Assembly (NCBI RefSeq): GCF_029643245.1
Contig: NZ_CP116398.1
Span: 2,108,001 to 2,172,000 of the forward strand
From: Methylomonas sp. EFPC3
Lineage (GTDB): Bacteria > Pseudomonadota > Gammaproteobacteria > Methylococcales > Methylomonadaceae
Reading direction: 5' to 3'
Length of the DNA stretch: 64,000 nt
Every line of letters starts with the position of its first letter. The stretch's first letter is position 1. The translations under genes and the position numbers were made by a program. The notes beneath the pieces were generated by a model. It was given only the letters and a program-made list of their open reading frames with translations, did not search any database and was not told the origin of the DNA. Shown here piece by piece: positions 10,219-20,763 of the stretch.

Positions 10219-11510
10219 ATCTTCGCGGCTGCGCGGCGCAAATTCTGGCCAAGGTCATCGGCGACGGCCAGTCGCTGACCCCCGCCCTGGAGCACGGCTT
10301 GCCCAAGCTGAAAGACAGCAAAGACAGGGCCTTCGTCCAAGCCTTATGCTACGGCGTGGTGCGCCATTATTACGCACTGGATTTCGCGTTAGGCAAACTG
10401 CTCGGCAAACCGCTAAAAGCCAAGGACGCCGACATCAAAACCCTGCTCCTGGTCGGCCTGTACCAATTGCAACACATGCGGGTCAAACCGCACGCCGCCG
10501 TCTCGGAAACCGTCGCTGCCACCAGCCACAAACCTTGGGCCAGAGGCTTGGTCAACGGCGTACTCCGGCAGTATTTACGCGACGCGGACAACTTGTTGCA
10601 AGCCACAGACCGGGATCAACAAGCCCGACTCAACCATCCGCAATGGATTATCGACGCGCTGTGCCGCGACTGGCCCGAACGCCACGAAAAAATTCTGCAC
10701 GCCAACGACCAAGCCGCACCGATGTTTTTGCGGGTCAATCAACGGCAGACCAGTCGCGAAACCTACCTGGACCAATTGGCGGCGCAAGGCATTGCCGGGC
10801 AGCCGGTCGATTGCTGCGATACGGCGATTCGTCTGGATCAGGCCGTGGCGGTCGAGCAATTGCCCGGCTTCAGCGACGGCCGGGTCTCGGTACAGGACGG
10901 CGCCGCGCAACTGGCAGCCGAACTCCTCGACGCCCAAGCCGGCGACTGGGTACTGGACATGTGCGCGGCACCCGGCGGCAAGACCGCAGCGATTCTGGAA
11001 CGGCAACCGGCATTGGCAGGACTAATGGCGATCGACGTCGACGCCCAGCGCCTGCAACGGGTCGAGGAAAATCTGGCCCGACTGCATTTGCAGGCCGAAA
11101 CCTTGGTGGCCGACGCCGGAAACCCCGCCGATTGGGCCGGACCACGCCGTTTTCAGCGAATTTTGCTGGACGCTCCCTGCTCCGGTTTCGGCGTAATCCG
11201 CCGCCACCCGGACATCAAATTGCTGCGCCGACCGGATGACATTGCGGCATTGCAGGTCACGCAAGCCCGAATTCTGCAGGCCGCATGGCAACTACTCACT
11301 CCCGGCGGCGTTCTGCTTTACGCTACCTGCTCGGTGCTGAAAGTCGAAAACGAGCAGCAAATCGCCGCGTTTCTGGCGACTCACACCGACGCCGAAGAAC
11401 TGACGATATACGCGCATTGGGGCCTGGCCCGCCCGCACGGCCGGCAAATCTTGACCGGAGAACGGCAAATGGACGGCTTTTATTATGCCAAGCTGCGCAA
11501 AGCGGTTTAG
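10215..11510 (+). CDS. rsmB: 16S rRNA (cytosine-967-C5)-methyltransferase RsmB
   Basis: RsmB methylates C967 of 16S rRNA. The ATG at 10215 overlaps the fmt stop and gives a 431-residue product. An N-terminal NusB-like RNA-binding domain occupies about residues 1-140. The methyltransferase part has DMCAAPGGKT for SAM binding, DAPCSGFGVIRRHP with one catalytic cysteine, and LLYATCSVLKVENEQQ with the other. The reading frame is open further upstream inside fmt, but the start in the overlap fits family length. Confidence 0.96.
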   Translation: MNLRGCAAQILAKVIGDGQSLTPALEHGLPKLKDSKDRAFVQALCYGVVRHYYALDFALGKLLGKPLKAKDADIKTLLLVGLYQLQHMRVKPHAAVSETVAATSHKPWARGLVNGVLRQYLRDADNLLQATDRDQQARLNHPQWIIDALCRDWPERHEKILHANDQAAPMFLRVNQRQTSRETYLDQLAAQGIAGQPVDCCDTAIRLDQAVAVEQLPGFSDGRVSVQDGAAQLAAELLDAQAGDWVLDMCAAPGGKTAAILERQPALAGLMAIDVDAQRLQRVEENLARLHLQAETLVADAGNPADWAGPRRFQRILLDAPCSGFGVIRRHPDIKLLRRPDDIAALQVTQARILQAAWQLLTPGGVLLYATCSVLKVENEQQIAAFLATHTDAEELTIYAHWGLARPHGRQILTGERQMDGFYYAKLRKAV

Positions 11511-12051
11511 CCCCGGCCTGTTTGCGCTATGCCTGGCCCTGGGCTCGACGCCGGCTTGGGCCGGTAATTACGCCGCTCGGATAGAGTACGCCGAACTGCA
11601 AAGCGAAGGCGATACGGCGATCATCGCCAGCCAGATCGAGTATCGGCTGAGCCCGGTCGCCAAAGAGGCGCTGGACAAAGGCGTGCCGTTGACCTGGGAC
11701 GTGGTCATGGAATTGCGCGAACCGGGCTGGCTGTGGGATAGCGTCGCCTATCGCAGCAAGCAGCGCTACCGACTGCAGTTTCACGCGCTATTGAACCAAT
11801 ATGCGGTGCAAACCCCGCAAAACCATAGCGAGATGTTTTTGACCCTGAGCGCCGCGCTGCATTTCATGGCCAGCGTGCGCGACCAGCAACCGATCCCGGC
11901 CACAGCCCTAGAGACCGGCCACTACTACCAACTGGCGGTGCGCAGCGAATTTAATCGCGAGGCGCTGCCGATTCCGCTACGCCCGGTGGCGTATCTGGAC
12001 CACCGTTGGTTTCTTTCCAGCCATTGGAGCTTATGGCCTATTCAAAAATGA
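11485..12051 (+). CDS. DUF4390 family exported protein
   Basis: The product is a 188-residue secreted protein with a signal peptide ending at about TPAWAGN. It resembles the DUF4390 family, which is regularly encoded between rsmB and ntrY in beta- and gammaproteobacteria; its function is unknown. The beta-rich body ends in the conserved-looking DHRWFLSSHWSLWP segment. The gene overlaps the end of rsmB by 26 bases and the start of ntrY by 19, so it is embedded in the operon. The position suggests an envelope-related input to the NtrYX pair, which is only an inference. Confidence 0.82.
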   Translation: MPSCAKRFSPGLFALCLALGSTPAWAGNYAARIEYAELQSEGDTAIIASQIEYRLSPVAKEALDKGVPLTWDVVMELREPGWLWDSVAYRSKQRYRLQFHALLNQYAVQTPQNHSEMFLTLSAALHFMASVRDQQPIPATALETGHYYQLAVRSEFNREALPIPLRPVAYLDHRWFLSSHWSLWPIQK

Positions 12052-14192
12052 AGCTGCCGGCCAGCGCGTCAATCGTTATTTTGTTCGGTTTCGTGCTGCT
12101 TTCGCTGCAACTGATGAGCAGCGCCACCCAGGAGTCTTCGGAACTCGGCGAGTTGTATTCCTGGCTGTTGGTGATCAATACCCTGGGCTCGATCATCCTG
12201 CTCGGGCTGGTTGTCGTCAACGCCTACTCGCTGGTCCGCGAGCTGAAGAAAAAGGAAGCCGGCTCCAAACTCACCACGCGCATGGTCTCGCTGTTCGTAT
12301 TGTTGGCGCTGGCCCCAGCCGCAATCGTGTTCTACTTCTCGGTGCAATTCCTGCACCAAGGTATCGACAGTTGGTTTAACGTCGAAATCGACCGGGCCAT
12401 GGACGACGCGCTGGAACTGAGCCAGTCGGCGATGAATCAGCGCATGAATTGGCACATCAAGCAAACCAAGCAAATGGCCGAGCATTTGCAGCACAAATCG
12501 GAAACGCTGATTGCATTGGAAGTCGGTTCGTTGTGGCGCGAATCGGGGGCGCTGGAACTGGCGGTATTCAACAACCAGGGCCGAATTCTGGCCTCCAGCA
12601 GCATCAACCCCAGCGACATTCTGCCGCATTTGCCCGACGAGCAAATCTGGCTGCAATTGAAACAGAACAAGGAATATTTTGCCTTCGATCCCGGCGACAA
12701 CGACGAAATGTTGGTGCGCATCATCGTCGCGATCGAAGCCGACCAAAGCCGGTTTCTCCAGGTTTTGTATCCAATTCCGGTGCGGGTCACCGATTTGGCC
12801 GATTCGATCGAATTCGCCTTCATTCGCTACCAGGAAATGAATTTCCTGCGCGATTCGCTGAAAACCAGTTTTTCGCTGATCCTGCTGCTGGTGCTGCTGT
12901 TGAGTATGCTGGCGGCGATCTGGGTGGCCTTTATCAGCATCCGCAATATCGTCGCTCCGGTCAGGGAATTGGTAAAAGGCACCCAGGCCGTCGCCGACGG
13001 CGATTATCAGCAGCAATTGCCGGTAATGAGCCAGGACGACCTGGGCTTTCTGGTCGAATCGTTCAACCAGATGACCCGGCGCATCGCCCGTTCCCGCGAC
13101 GAAACCCGCGCCGCCGGCCTGGAGGTGGAAAATCAGCGCGCCTACCTGGAAACCATCCTCGCCAACCTGACCGCCGGCGTAATCAGTTTCGACGCGACAT
13201 ACTTCATCCGCACTGCGAATCAGGCCGCCTACCGGATTTTGCACATCCCGGTCAGCCATTTCGTCGGCCAGAATCTACCCGCCTTGGCCGAGCTGCATCC
13301 CGAACTGGCCGACGTGTTGACAGCAATCCAAAGCCTGCTGGAAAAAGCCGATGACATCTGGGAGCAGCGCATCGTCTTTCTCGGCCCGAACGGCCGCCAA
13401 GAGCTACTGTGCCGCGGTACGCCGCTGTTTTCGCAACACGGCGCCCACACCGGCGCCGTGGTGGTGTTCGACGACGTCACCGATTTGATTCAAGCCCAGA
13501 AAAACGCGGCCTGGGGCGAAGTCGCCCGGCGTCTGGCCCACGAAATCAAGAACCCATTGACGCCGATCCAACTGTCCGCAGAACGTTTGCAGCACAAGTT
13601 GTCCAAAGAACTGCAGGATGGCTCAGCCGAGTTTCTGCAACGCGGCACCCGCACCATCGTCCAGCAAGTGGAAGCGATGAAACGCATGGTCGACGACTTC
13701 TCCGAATACGCCCGCCCGTCGAAAAAGCAGGTCGAAAAAATCAACCTGGTGGATTTGATCCAGCAGATCACTACGCTGTACCTGCCGTCCGGAATTAGCT
13801 TCGCGATGGCCGCCGCCAGCCAGCACGTCATTGTCGAAGTCGATCCTGTCAGCATTCGCCAGGTGCTGCATAACCTGATCAAGAACGCGCAAGAAGCCAC
13901 TGGGGAAAAATGCCATATCGCCATTAAAATCGGCAAAGTCACGCGCAATAACACCGATTATGTCGAAGTCGGTTTGTACGACAACGGCAGCGGCCTGAAT
14001 GCGGATCAGATCGAAACCATTTTCGAACCCTACGTCACCAGCAAATCCAAGGGTACTGGTTTGGGCCTGGCCATCGTCAAAAAAATCGTGGAAGAACACG
14101 GCGGCGTGATTTGGGTGGATACGGCATATAATGGCGGCGCTGGCTTTCTGCTCCAGCTACCGGTTTTTGAATTTGGAACGATGCATGAATAA
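12033..14192 (+). CDS. ntrY: sensor histidine kinase NtrY
   Basis: This is the membrane-bound kinase of the NtrY/NtrX two-component system, linked in other bacteria to nitrogen metabolism, redox sensing and the cell envelope. With the start at 12033 the protein is 719 residues. Three or four N-terminal membrane segments lie within about residues 1-110 and another near 290. They are followed by a HAMP segment (IVAPVRELVKGTQAVADGDY), a PAS domain (residues about 370-480), the H-box RRLAHEIKNPLTP, the N-box LHNLIKNAQEATG and the ATP-binding GTGLGLAIVKKIVEEHGG. It overlaps ntrX by eight bases. Confidence 0.94.
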   Translation: MAYSKMKLPASASIVILFGFVLLSLQLMSSATQESSELGELYSWLLVINTLGSIILLGLVVVNAYSLVRELKKKEAGSKLTTRMVSLFVLLALAPAAIVFYFSVQFLHQGIDSWFNVEIDRAMDDALELSQSAMNQRMNWHIKQTKQMAEHLQHKSETLIALEVGSLWRESGALELAVFNNQGRILASSSINPSDILPHLPDEQIWLQLKQNKEYFAFDPGDNDEMLVRIIVAIEADQSRFLQVLYPIPVRVTDLADSIEFAFIRYQEMNFLRDSLKTSFSLILLLVLLLSMLAAIWVAFISIRNIVAPVRELVKGTQAVADGDYQQQLPVMSQDDLGFLVESFNQMTRRIARSRDETRAAGLEVENQRAYLETILANLTAGVISFDATYFIRTANQAAYRILHIPVSHFVGQNLPALAELHPELADVLTAIQSLLEKADDIWEQRIVFLGPNGRQELLCRGTPLFSQHGAHTGAVVVFDDVTDLIQAQKNAAWGEVARRLAHEIKNPLTPIQLSAERLQHKLSKELQDGSAEFLQRGTRTIVQQVEAMKRMVDDFSEYARPSKKQVEKINLVDLIQQITTLYLPSGISFAMAAASQHVIVEVDPVSIRQVLHNLIKNAQEATGEKCHIAIKIGKVTRNNTDYVEVGLYDNGSGLNADQIETIFEPYVTSKSKGTGLGLAIVKKIVEEHGGVIWVDTAYNGGAGFLLQLPVFEFGTMHE

Positions 14193-15546
14193 ACAAGCGC
14201 CCTACATATTGGTGGTCGACGACGAACAGGATATTCGCGAACTGGTGTCGGAGATTTTGGAAGACGAGGGCTATCAAGTCGCGATGGCCGAAAATGCCAC
14301 GGAAGCGAAGAAACTGAAAAACCAGCGCCAGCCGAATCTGATTCTACTCGACATCTGGATGCCCGATAGCGACGGCATCACGCTGTTGCGGGAATGGGTC
14401 GGCGAAGACAGCTCACTCTGTCCGGTAATCATGATGTCCGGCCACGGCTCGGTCGAGTCGGCAGTCGAAGCCACCCGCCTCGGCGCTTACGATTTTCTGG
14501 AAAAACCGCTGTCGATGGCAAAATTGCTGTTGATCGTCGAGCGCGCCCTGGAGACCAGTTCCTTGCAGCGGGAAAACGCCGGCCTGAAGCAGCAATTGAT
14601 GATAGGCGTGGAGCCGGTCGGCAAAAGCGCCGTGGTCGAGCGCACCAAAGACAAACTGAAACGTCTGGCGCAACACGACGCCCGCGTGCTGCTAGTCGGC
14701 GAAGCCGGGGTCGGCAAGGAGATGTACGCCCGCTACCTGCACAACAACAGCTCCCGTCGCGACGGCGCCTTTGTCGACGTCTCGGTCGGCAGCATCTCCC
14801 CGGAAAACGCGGCGGTCGAATTTTTCGGCCGCGAAGACAACGGCCGGATTTACCGCGGCCTGCTGGAGCAGGCCGACCGCGGCACGCTGTTCCTGGGCGA
14901 AATCGGCGGAATGGACCCGGAAACCCAAACTCGATTGCTTAGTGCGTTGGAATCGAGTTCGTTCCTGCGGGTCGGCGGCAGCCAGGCCGTGCGGGTCGAC
15001 GTGCGCGTGGTCGCCTCGACCCGAATGGCGCTGGAGGAAGAAGTCAACAGCGGCCGCTTCCGCCAGGACTTGTACTACCTACTGAACGTGGTGACGTTAG
15101 AAATTCCGCCGCTGCGCGAGCACAGCGAGGATGTACCGAGTCTGCTGAATTTTTACGTCGATCATTTCGTTGTGCACGAAAAACTGCCGTTCCGCCGCTT
15201 TTCGATGGCGGCGCAAAATTATCTGCGCAACTACAGTTGGCCCGGCAATGTCCGAGAATTGCGCAATCTGGTGCAGCGGCTGATGATTCTGGGTGCCGGC
15301 GATGACATCGAGTTGGACGAAGTCAAAGCAGCGCTAGGTTCGATTGCCGAGCAGCCCAAACTGGGTTTGAACGTGCCGGAATTTTTCAACCTGCCGCTAA
15401 AAGAGGCCCGCGACCATTTCGAAAAATCCTATCTGGAGTACCATTTCGAAAAAAACGGCGGCAGCGTCGCCAAGTTAGCTGCGGCGATCGGCATGGAACG
15501 TACCCATTTGTACCGGAAACTGCATTCGCTGAAAATCAAGCTGTAA
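14185..15546 (+). CDS. ntrX: response regulator NtrX (AAA+ without GAFTGA)
   Basis: NtrX is the response regulator paired with NtrY. The 453-residue protein has a receiver domain (VVDDEQDIRE; phosphorylated Asp in LILLDIWMPDSDG), a central AAA+ domain with Walker A GEAGVGKE, and a C-terminal Fis-type helix-turn-helix (GSVAKLAAAIGMERTHLYRKL). Two features depart from active sigma-54 activators. The GAFTGA loop that touches sigma-54 is replaced by unrelated sequence around FFGREDNGRIYRG, and Walker B reads LFLGEI instead of LFLDEI. Loss of GAFTGA is known in other NtrX proteins and suggests regulation without sigma-54 remodelling. Confidence 0.93.
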   Translation: MNKQAPYILVVDDEQDIRELVSEILEDEGYQVAMAENATEAKKLKNQRQPNLILLDIWMPDSDGITLLREWVGEDSSLCPVIMMSGHGSVESAVEATRLGAYDFLEKPLSMAKLLLIVERALETSSLQRENAGLKQQLMIGVEPVGKSAVVERTKDKLKRLAQHDARVLLVGEAGVGKEMYARYLHNNSSRRDGAFVDVSVGSISPENAAVEFFGREDNGRIYRGLLEQADRGTLFLGEIGGMDPETQTRLLSALESSSFLRVGGSQAVRVDVRVVASTRMALEEEVNSGRFRQDLYYLLNVVTLEIPPLREHSEDVPSLLNFYVDHFVVHEKLPFRRFSMAAQNYLRNYSWPGNVRELRNLVQRLMILGAGDDIELDEVKAALGSIAEQPKLGLNVPEFFNLPLKEARDHFEKSYLEYHFEKNGGSVAKLAAAIGMERTHLYRKLHSLKIKL

Positions 15547-15553
15547 TTGCAAC

Positions 15554-15582
15554 TTGAAGTTAGCGGCCGGTTTAAGTAGAAT
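15554..15582 (+). promoter_or_regulatory. sigma-70 promoter for rplM-rpsI
   Basis: A TTGAAG -35 box at 15554 and a TAGAAT -10 box ending at 15582 are separated by exactly 17 bases. They lie about 40 bases upstream of the rplM ATG, the expected layout for a strong housekeeping promoter. Confidence 0.7.
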
Positions 15583-15623
15583 GCCATGCTTTTACAGCTT
15601 CAACCGATTTTAAGAAAGCAACG

Positions 15624-16052
15624 ATGAAAACATTTAGTGCAAAGCCCGCAGAAGTTAAGCGCGATTGGTACGTGATTGATGCAGAAGGAAAGACATTGGG
15701 TCGCCTTGCTACTGAAATTGCACGACGTCTTCGCGGCAAACATAAACCAGAATACACCCCGCACGTCGACACCGGCGACTACATCATCGTCGTCAATGCC
15801 GAAAAAATCGGCGTTACCGGCAACAAAGAAAAAGACAAAATGTATTACCGCCACACCGGTTATGTCGGCAACATGAAGTCTGCCTCTTTGGGCAAATTGA
15901 GACAAACCTTCCCCGACCGCATCATCACTACCGCAGTGCAAGGCATGCTGCCTAAAAACCCACTGGGCCGGGCGATGTTCAAAAAATTGAAAGTGTATGC
16001 CGGTCCGGAGCACAATCATCAGTCTCAACAACCTAAAGTTTTAGAATTCTAA
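15624..16052 (+). CDS. rplM: 50S ribosomal protein L13
   Basis: L13 is an early-assembly protein of the large ribosomal subunit. The 142-residue product has the family length and signature ([53 protein letters not shown]). It precedes rpsI by 15 bases, the near-universal rplM-rpsI arrangement. A sigma-70 promoter match lies just upstream and a strong terminator follows rpsI, so the pair is a self-contained transcription unit. Confidence 0.98.
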   Translation: MKTFSAKPAEVKRDWYVIDAEGKTLGRLATEIARRLRGKHKPEYTPHVDTGDYIIVVNAEKIGVTGNKEKDKMYYRHTGYVGNMKSASLGKLRQTFPDRIITTAVQGMLPKNPLGRAMFKKLKVYAGPEHNHQSQQPKVLEF

Positions 16053-16067
16053 GCAGGTAGATAGTTT

Positions 16068-16457
16068 ATGGCAGCTCAATACTACGGAACAGGTCGCCGC
16101 AAAAGCTCGGTAGCCCGCGTTTACGCAACGGTCGGCACAGGCAAGTTCATCATCAACAACCGCCCTGTAGACCAATACTTCGGCCGCAAAACCGATGAAA
16201 TGATCGCCAGACAACCTCTGGAACTTCTGGCAAAATCCGGCGACTTCGACATCAACATCATCGTCTCCGGCGGAGGCCCTTCCGGCCAAGCGGGCGCTAT
16301 TCGCCACGGCCTGACCCGCGCACTGATGGAATACGACGAATCCCTGCGCTCTCCATTGAGAAAAGCCGGTTACGTGACTCGCGATGCCCGCGAAGTCGAG
16401 CGTAAAAAAATCGGTTTGCACGGCGCCAGAAAGCGTCCGCAATACTCGAAACGTTAA
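16068..16457 (+). CDS. rpsI: 30S ribosomal protein S9
   Basis: S9 sits in the head of the small subunit and its C-terminal tail reaches toward the P-site tRNA. The 129-residue product shows [13 protein letters not shown] at the start, the [19 protein letters not shown] motif, and the basic tail ending KRPQYSKR. It is the second gene of the rplM-rpsI unit and is followed within 16 bases by a Rho-independent terminator. Confidence 0.98.
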   Translation: MAAQYYGTGRRKSSVARVYATVGTGKFIINNRPVDQYFGRKTDEMIARQPLELLAKSGDFDINIIVSGGGPSGQAGAIRHGLTRALMEYDESLRSPLRKAGYVTRDAREVERKKIGLHGARKRPQYSKR

Positions 16458-16472
16458 GAAACGATCGATCAC

Positions 16473-16501
16473 AAAAAGCCGCACACCAGCGGCTTTTTTT
16501 T
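16473..16501 (+). terminator. Rho-independent terminator after rpsI
   Basis: AAAAAGCCGC and GCGGCTTTTT form a stem with a six-base loop followed by a run of T. It lies between rpsI and the convergent phosphopantetheinyl transferase gene and could serve both directions, since it has an A-run on the other side. Confidence 0.92.
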
Positions 16502-16521
16502 CGACTGCCGCATAGGCCTCG

Positions 16522-17211
16522 TCAAACACCCAGCCCCAACTCGCGAAAGCAGAACACACCGGACTTGTTCGGCGCGACCAACGCCGCAGCAGCATTGGCA
16601 ACCGGTAACTCGACCACCGACCAAGCGTCGATACCCCCGAATTCGCCAGGAATCGCAACAAGCTGTCCGCCCGCTTCCAGCGCAAACTCGCACAAGTCCA
16701 AACCTGCCGCAATCCCACGCCCGACCGCCTTAACAAACGCCTCTTTCTTGACCCAGAGACGGTAAAAAGTCGGCAATTGCTGCTCGGCCGGCAACGCCGC
16801 CCACTCCCGATATTCCCGCACCGAGAAACAACGCCCGGCGAGCGCATGCAGATTTCGCCCGACTCGCAGGCTCTCAACATCAACCCCCAACTCGCCGAGA
16901 TCGGACACCGCAATCAGCAAATGATCTCCAGAATGGGAAATATTAAAATGCAGCCTTGCCCCCACTAACGCCGGCTTGCCGTACTCGCCCGACTCGAACA
17001 CCAATTCCCGCGGCTCGACATCCAAATACCCGGCCAATGTGCAACGCAACAAGCCCCGCACCGCAACAAAGCCCTGGCGCCGCTCCGGGCGTTTATACTC
17101 TTGGCTCCGCTGTCGCTCCTGATCCGACAATAAGGCATCCCAAACGGTTAAGGCCTTCGAATCCAGCCCCCTCAACTCGGCATGCCAAACATCAACAAAT
17201 TGCGCCCGCAA
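16522..17211 (-). CDS. 4'-phosphopantetheinyl transferase (Sfp/HetI type)
   Basis: This enzyme moves phosphopantetheine from CoA onto a carrier-protein serine in fatty acid, polyketide or peptide synthesis. Family signatures are GVDVESLRVGR (Mg-binding Asp and Glu) and WVKKEAFVKAVGRGI. A TTG at 17211 preceded by AGGAGG at good spacing is the best start, giving 229 residues, the normal Sfp-type size. The open frame runs on to an ATG at 17337, but that reaches into the ilvI promoter region and adds unlike sequence. No carrier-protein pathway lies nearby, so the target is unknown. Confidence 0.87.
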   Translation of the reverse strand: MRAQFVDVWHAELRGLDSKALTVWDALLSDQERQRSQEYKRPERRQGFVAVRGLLRCTLAGYLDVEPRELVFESGEYGKPALVGARLHFNISHSGDHLLIAVSDLGELGVDVESLRVGRNLHALAGRCFSVREYREWAALPAEQQLPTFYRLWVKKEAFVKAVGRGIAAGLDLCEFALEAGGQLVAIPGEFGGIDAWSVVELPVANAAAALVAPNKSGVFCFRELGLGV

Positions 17212-17366
17212 AACATCCCTCCTTTTCAAAACCTGTCGCTGCTTACCGCGAAACCAAGCAAAACCCTTGGTTTTCCTTGACGAAACCGGCCAAAGACAGT
17301 AGCTTATCCAACCTTTTTTGTAAAATCCGCATTTCACGCTTTGGTTAGCTTTTCGAGGGCATAAAA

Positions 17367-19103
17367 TTGGAACTCAGTGGCGGACAAATTCTTGTCCAAT
17401 GTCTTAAAGATGAAGGTGTCGAATTTGTATTTGGCTATCCGGGTGGCTCTGTCTTGCACATCTACGATGCCATTTTCCATCAAGACGACGTAAAACACAT
17501 CCTGGTGCGCCATGAGCAAGGCGCCACCCATTCGGCCGACGCTTACGCGCGCGCGACCGGCAAACCGGGCGTGGTGCTGGTCACCTCCGGCCCGGGCGCG
17601 ACCAACGCCGTGACCGGCATCGCGACAGCCTACATGGATTCGATCCCGATGGTGATCATTTCCGGCCAGGTGCCGTCACCGGTTATCGGCAGCGACGCGT
17701 TTCAGGAAGTCGATACGGTCGGTATCACCCGCCCCTGCGTCAAACACAACTTCCTGGTCAAGGACGTCAACGACCTGGCCGAAACGATCAAGAAAGCGTT
17801 TTACGTGGCGACCACCGGCCGCCCGGGCCCGGTATTGGTCGACGTACCCAAGGACATCACTGATCCCAATATCAAGATACCTTACAAATATCCGAAAAAA
17901 GTCAGTATGCGCTCTTACAACCCGGTGGTAACCGGCCACAAGGGTCAGATCAAACGCGCCGTGGAAATGCTGTTGGGTGCGCAACGGCCGATGATTTATT
18001 CCGGCGGCGGCGTGATCTTGGGCGAAGCCCATGAAGAACTGACCGAGTTGACCCGGATGCTGGGTTACCCGATCACCAACACGCTGATGGGCTTGGGCGC
18101 CTATCCGGCCACCGACAAGCAGTTCGTCGGCATGCTCGGCATGCACGGTACTTACGAAGCCAATATGGGCATGCACGAAGCCGACGTGATTTTGGCGGTC
18201 GGCGCCCGCTTCGACGACCGTGTCACCGGCAAACTGGCCGAGTTTTGCCCCTATGCCAAGATCATTCACATCGACGTCGATCCAGCCTCGATCTCAAAAA
18301 CCGTGAAAGTGGACGTACCGATCGTCGGCGAAGTCAAACCGGTGTTGCAACAAATGATCGAACTGGTCAAGGACAGCAAAACCAAGCCGTCAAAAGCGGC
18401 GCTGGAATCTTGGTGGCAATTGATCCAAAGCTGGCGCGACGTCAATTGTCTGGAATACGACCGCGAAAGCCGGATCATCAAACCGCAATACGTCGTTGAA
18501 CAATTGTATGAAGTCACCAACGGCGAAGCGTTCGTGACTTCGGACGTCGGCCAGCATCAAATGTACGCAGCGCAGTATTACAAGTTCGACAAACCGCGGC
18601 GCTGGATCAACTCCGGCGGCCTGGGCACAATGGGCTTCGGCTTACCAGCGGCAATCGGCGTCAAACTGGCGTTTCCGGATTCCGACGTAGCCTGCATCAC
18701 CGGCGAGGCCAGCATCCAGATGTGTATTCAGGAACTGTCGACCGCGTTGCAATACAAAACACCAGTCAAGATCATCAACCTGAACAACCGTTACATGGGC
18801 ATGGTTCGCCAGTGGCAGGAATTTTCTTACCAAAGCCGTTACTCGCACTCGTACATGGACACGATCCCGGATTTCGTCAAACTATCCGAAGCCTACGGCC
18901 ATGTCGGCATACGCGTCGAAAAACCGGAAGAAGTGCGCGACGCCTTGAAACAAGCATTCGAAATGAAGGACAGAACCGTGTTCCTCGATTTCATTACCGA
19001 TAGAACCGAAAACGTATACCCGATGATTGAAGCCGGCAAAGCTCACCACGACATGAAATTGCGCGTCGCGCCCGGCACCCCGGTCGAGAGGGAGTTGTCC
19101 TGA
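17367..19103 (+). CDS. ilvI: acetolactate synthase large subunit
   Basis: Acetohydroxyacid synthase catalyses the first common step of valine, leucine and isoleucine synthesis using thiamine diphosphate. The 578-residue protein shows FGYPGGSVLHIYDA, the catalytic-glutamate region VRHEQGATHSADAYARATG, and a C-terminal ThDP/Mg site (residues about 430-475, ITGEASIQMCIQELSTA ... NLNNRYMGMVRQWQ). In that site the usual GDG is GEA. The start codon is a TTG at 17367 behind a weak CGAGGG site. The stop is adjacent to ilvH (ATG at 19103), so the subunits are co-translated. The name ilvB is equally used. Confidence 0.95.
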   Translation: MELSGGQILVQCLKDEGVEFVFGYPGGSVLHIYDAIFHQDDVKHILVRHEQGATHSADAYARATGKPGVVLVTSGPGATNAVTGIATAYMDSIPMVIISGQVPSPVIGSDAFQEVDTVGITRPCVKHNFLVKDVNDLAETIKKAFYVATTGRPGPVLVDVPKDITDPNIKIPYKYPKKVSMRSYNPVVTGHKGQIKRAVEMLLGAQRPMIYSGGGVILGEAHEELTELTRMLGYPITNTLMGLGAYPATDKQFVGMLGMHGTYEANMGMHEADVILAVGARFDDRVTGKLAEFCPYAKIIHIDVDPASISKTVKVDVPIVGEVKPVLQQMIELVKDSKTKPSKAALESWWQLIQSWRDVNCLEYDRESRIIKPQYVVEQLYEVTNGEAFVTSDVGQHQMYAAQYYKFDKPRRWINSGGLGTMGFGLPAAIGVKLAFPDSDVACITGEASIQMCIQELSTALQYKTPVKIINLNNRYMGMVRQWQEFSYQSRYSHSYMDTIPDFVKLSEAYGHVGIRVEKPEEVRDALKQAFEMKDRTVFLDFITDRTENVYPMIEAGKAHHDMKLRVAPGTPVERELS

Positions 19104-19594
19104 TGCGCCATATCATCTCCATTTTGATTGAAAACGAATCCGGCGCCCTGTCGCGGGTGGCCGGCCTGTTCTCGGCGCGCGGCTACAACATCGAATCGCT
19201 GACCGTCGCCCCGACCGAAGATCCCAGTCTGTCGCGGATGACCCTGGTCACCAGCGGCAGCGACGAGATCATCGAGCAGATCACCAAGCAATTGAACAAA
19301 CTGATTGATGTGGTCAAATTGATCGATCTGGCCGAGTCGGCCCATATCGAGCGCGAATTGATGCTGGTCAAGATCAAAACCACGCACGACACCCGCGAGG
19401 AAGTGAAACGCATGGTCGACATTTTCCGCGGCAAGATCATCGACGTGACGCCGAACAGCTACGTCGTCGAAATGACCGGCCAATCCAACAAATTGGACGC
19501 CTTCATTCACGGCTTCGAGGAAGGCAGCATCATCGAAGTGGCGCGTTCCGGACCGACCGGCATTTCCCGCGGCGAGAAAGGCTTACATCTTTAA
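19103..19594 (+). CDS. ilvH: acetolactate synthase small regulatory subunit
   Basis: This subunit activates the large subunit and gives it valine feedback inhibition. The 163-residue protein begins with an ACT domain (ISILIENESGALSRVAGLFSARGYNIESLTVAP), where the branched-chain amino acid effector binds, and has a second ACT-like C-terminal half. The ATG overlaps the last base of the ilvI stop. An 87-base gap with a hairpin separates it from ilvC. Confidence 0.96.
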   Translation: MRHIISILIENESGALSRVAGLFSARGYNIESLTVAPTEDPSLSRMTLVTSGSDEIIEQITKQLNKLIDVVKLIDLAESAHIERELMLVKIKTTHDTREEVKRMVDIFRGKIIDVTPNSYVVEMTGQSNKLDAFIHGFEEGSIIEVARSGPTGISRGEKGLHL

Positions 19595-19600
19595 ATGCTA

Positions 19601-19627
19601 GCGGAGCGCGAACCCACTGCGCTCCGC
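19601..19627. repeat. intergenic hairpin between ilvH and ilvC
   Basis: A perfect 9-base inverted repeat (GCGGAGCGC and GCGCTCCGC) with a nine-base loop sits just after the ilvH stop. It has no U-run, so it is not a classical terminator. It could protect the ilvIH transcript end or tune ilvC expression. Confidence 0.6.
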
Positions 19628-19654
19628 ACAGCGGCCGCCAAACACAATTTTTAA

Positions 19655-20698
<1,044 letters not shown>

Positions 20699-20715
20699 GC
20701 TAATCGGCTAGGATT

Positions 20716-20745
20716 AAAGCCCATCTAAACGATGGGCTTTTTTTT
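20716..20745 (+). terminator. Rho-independent terminator after ilvC
   Basis: AAAGCCCATC and GATGGGCTTT form a 10-base stem with a five-base loop, followed by eight T in all. It lies 18 bases after the ilvC stop. Confidence 0.93.
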
Positions 20746-20763
20746 GCCTGCAGGATTTCAAAT

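Noticed and set aside
12069-13259. 396-residue minus-strand open frame opposite ntrY
   Set aside because: Composition (His/Gln/Asp-rich) is typical of antisense reading of a GC-rich gene, and the plus strand encodes a clear kinase.
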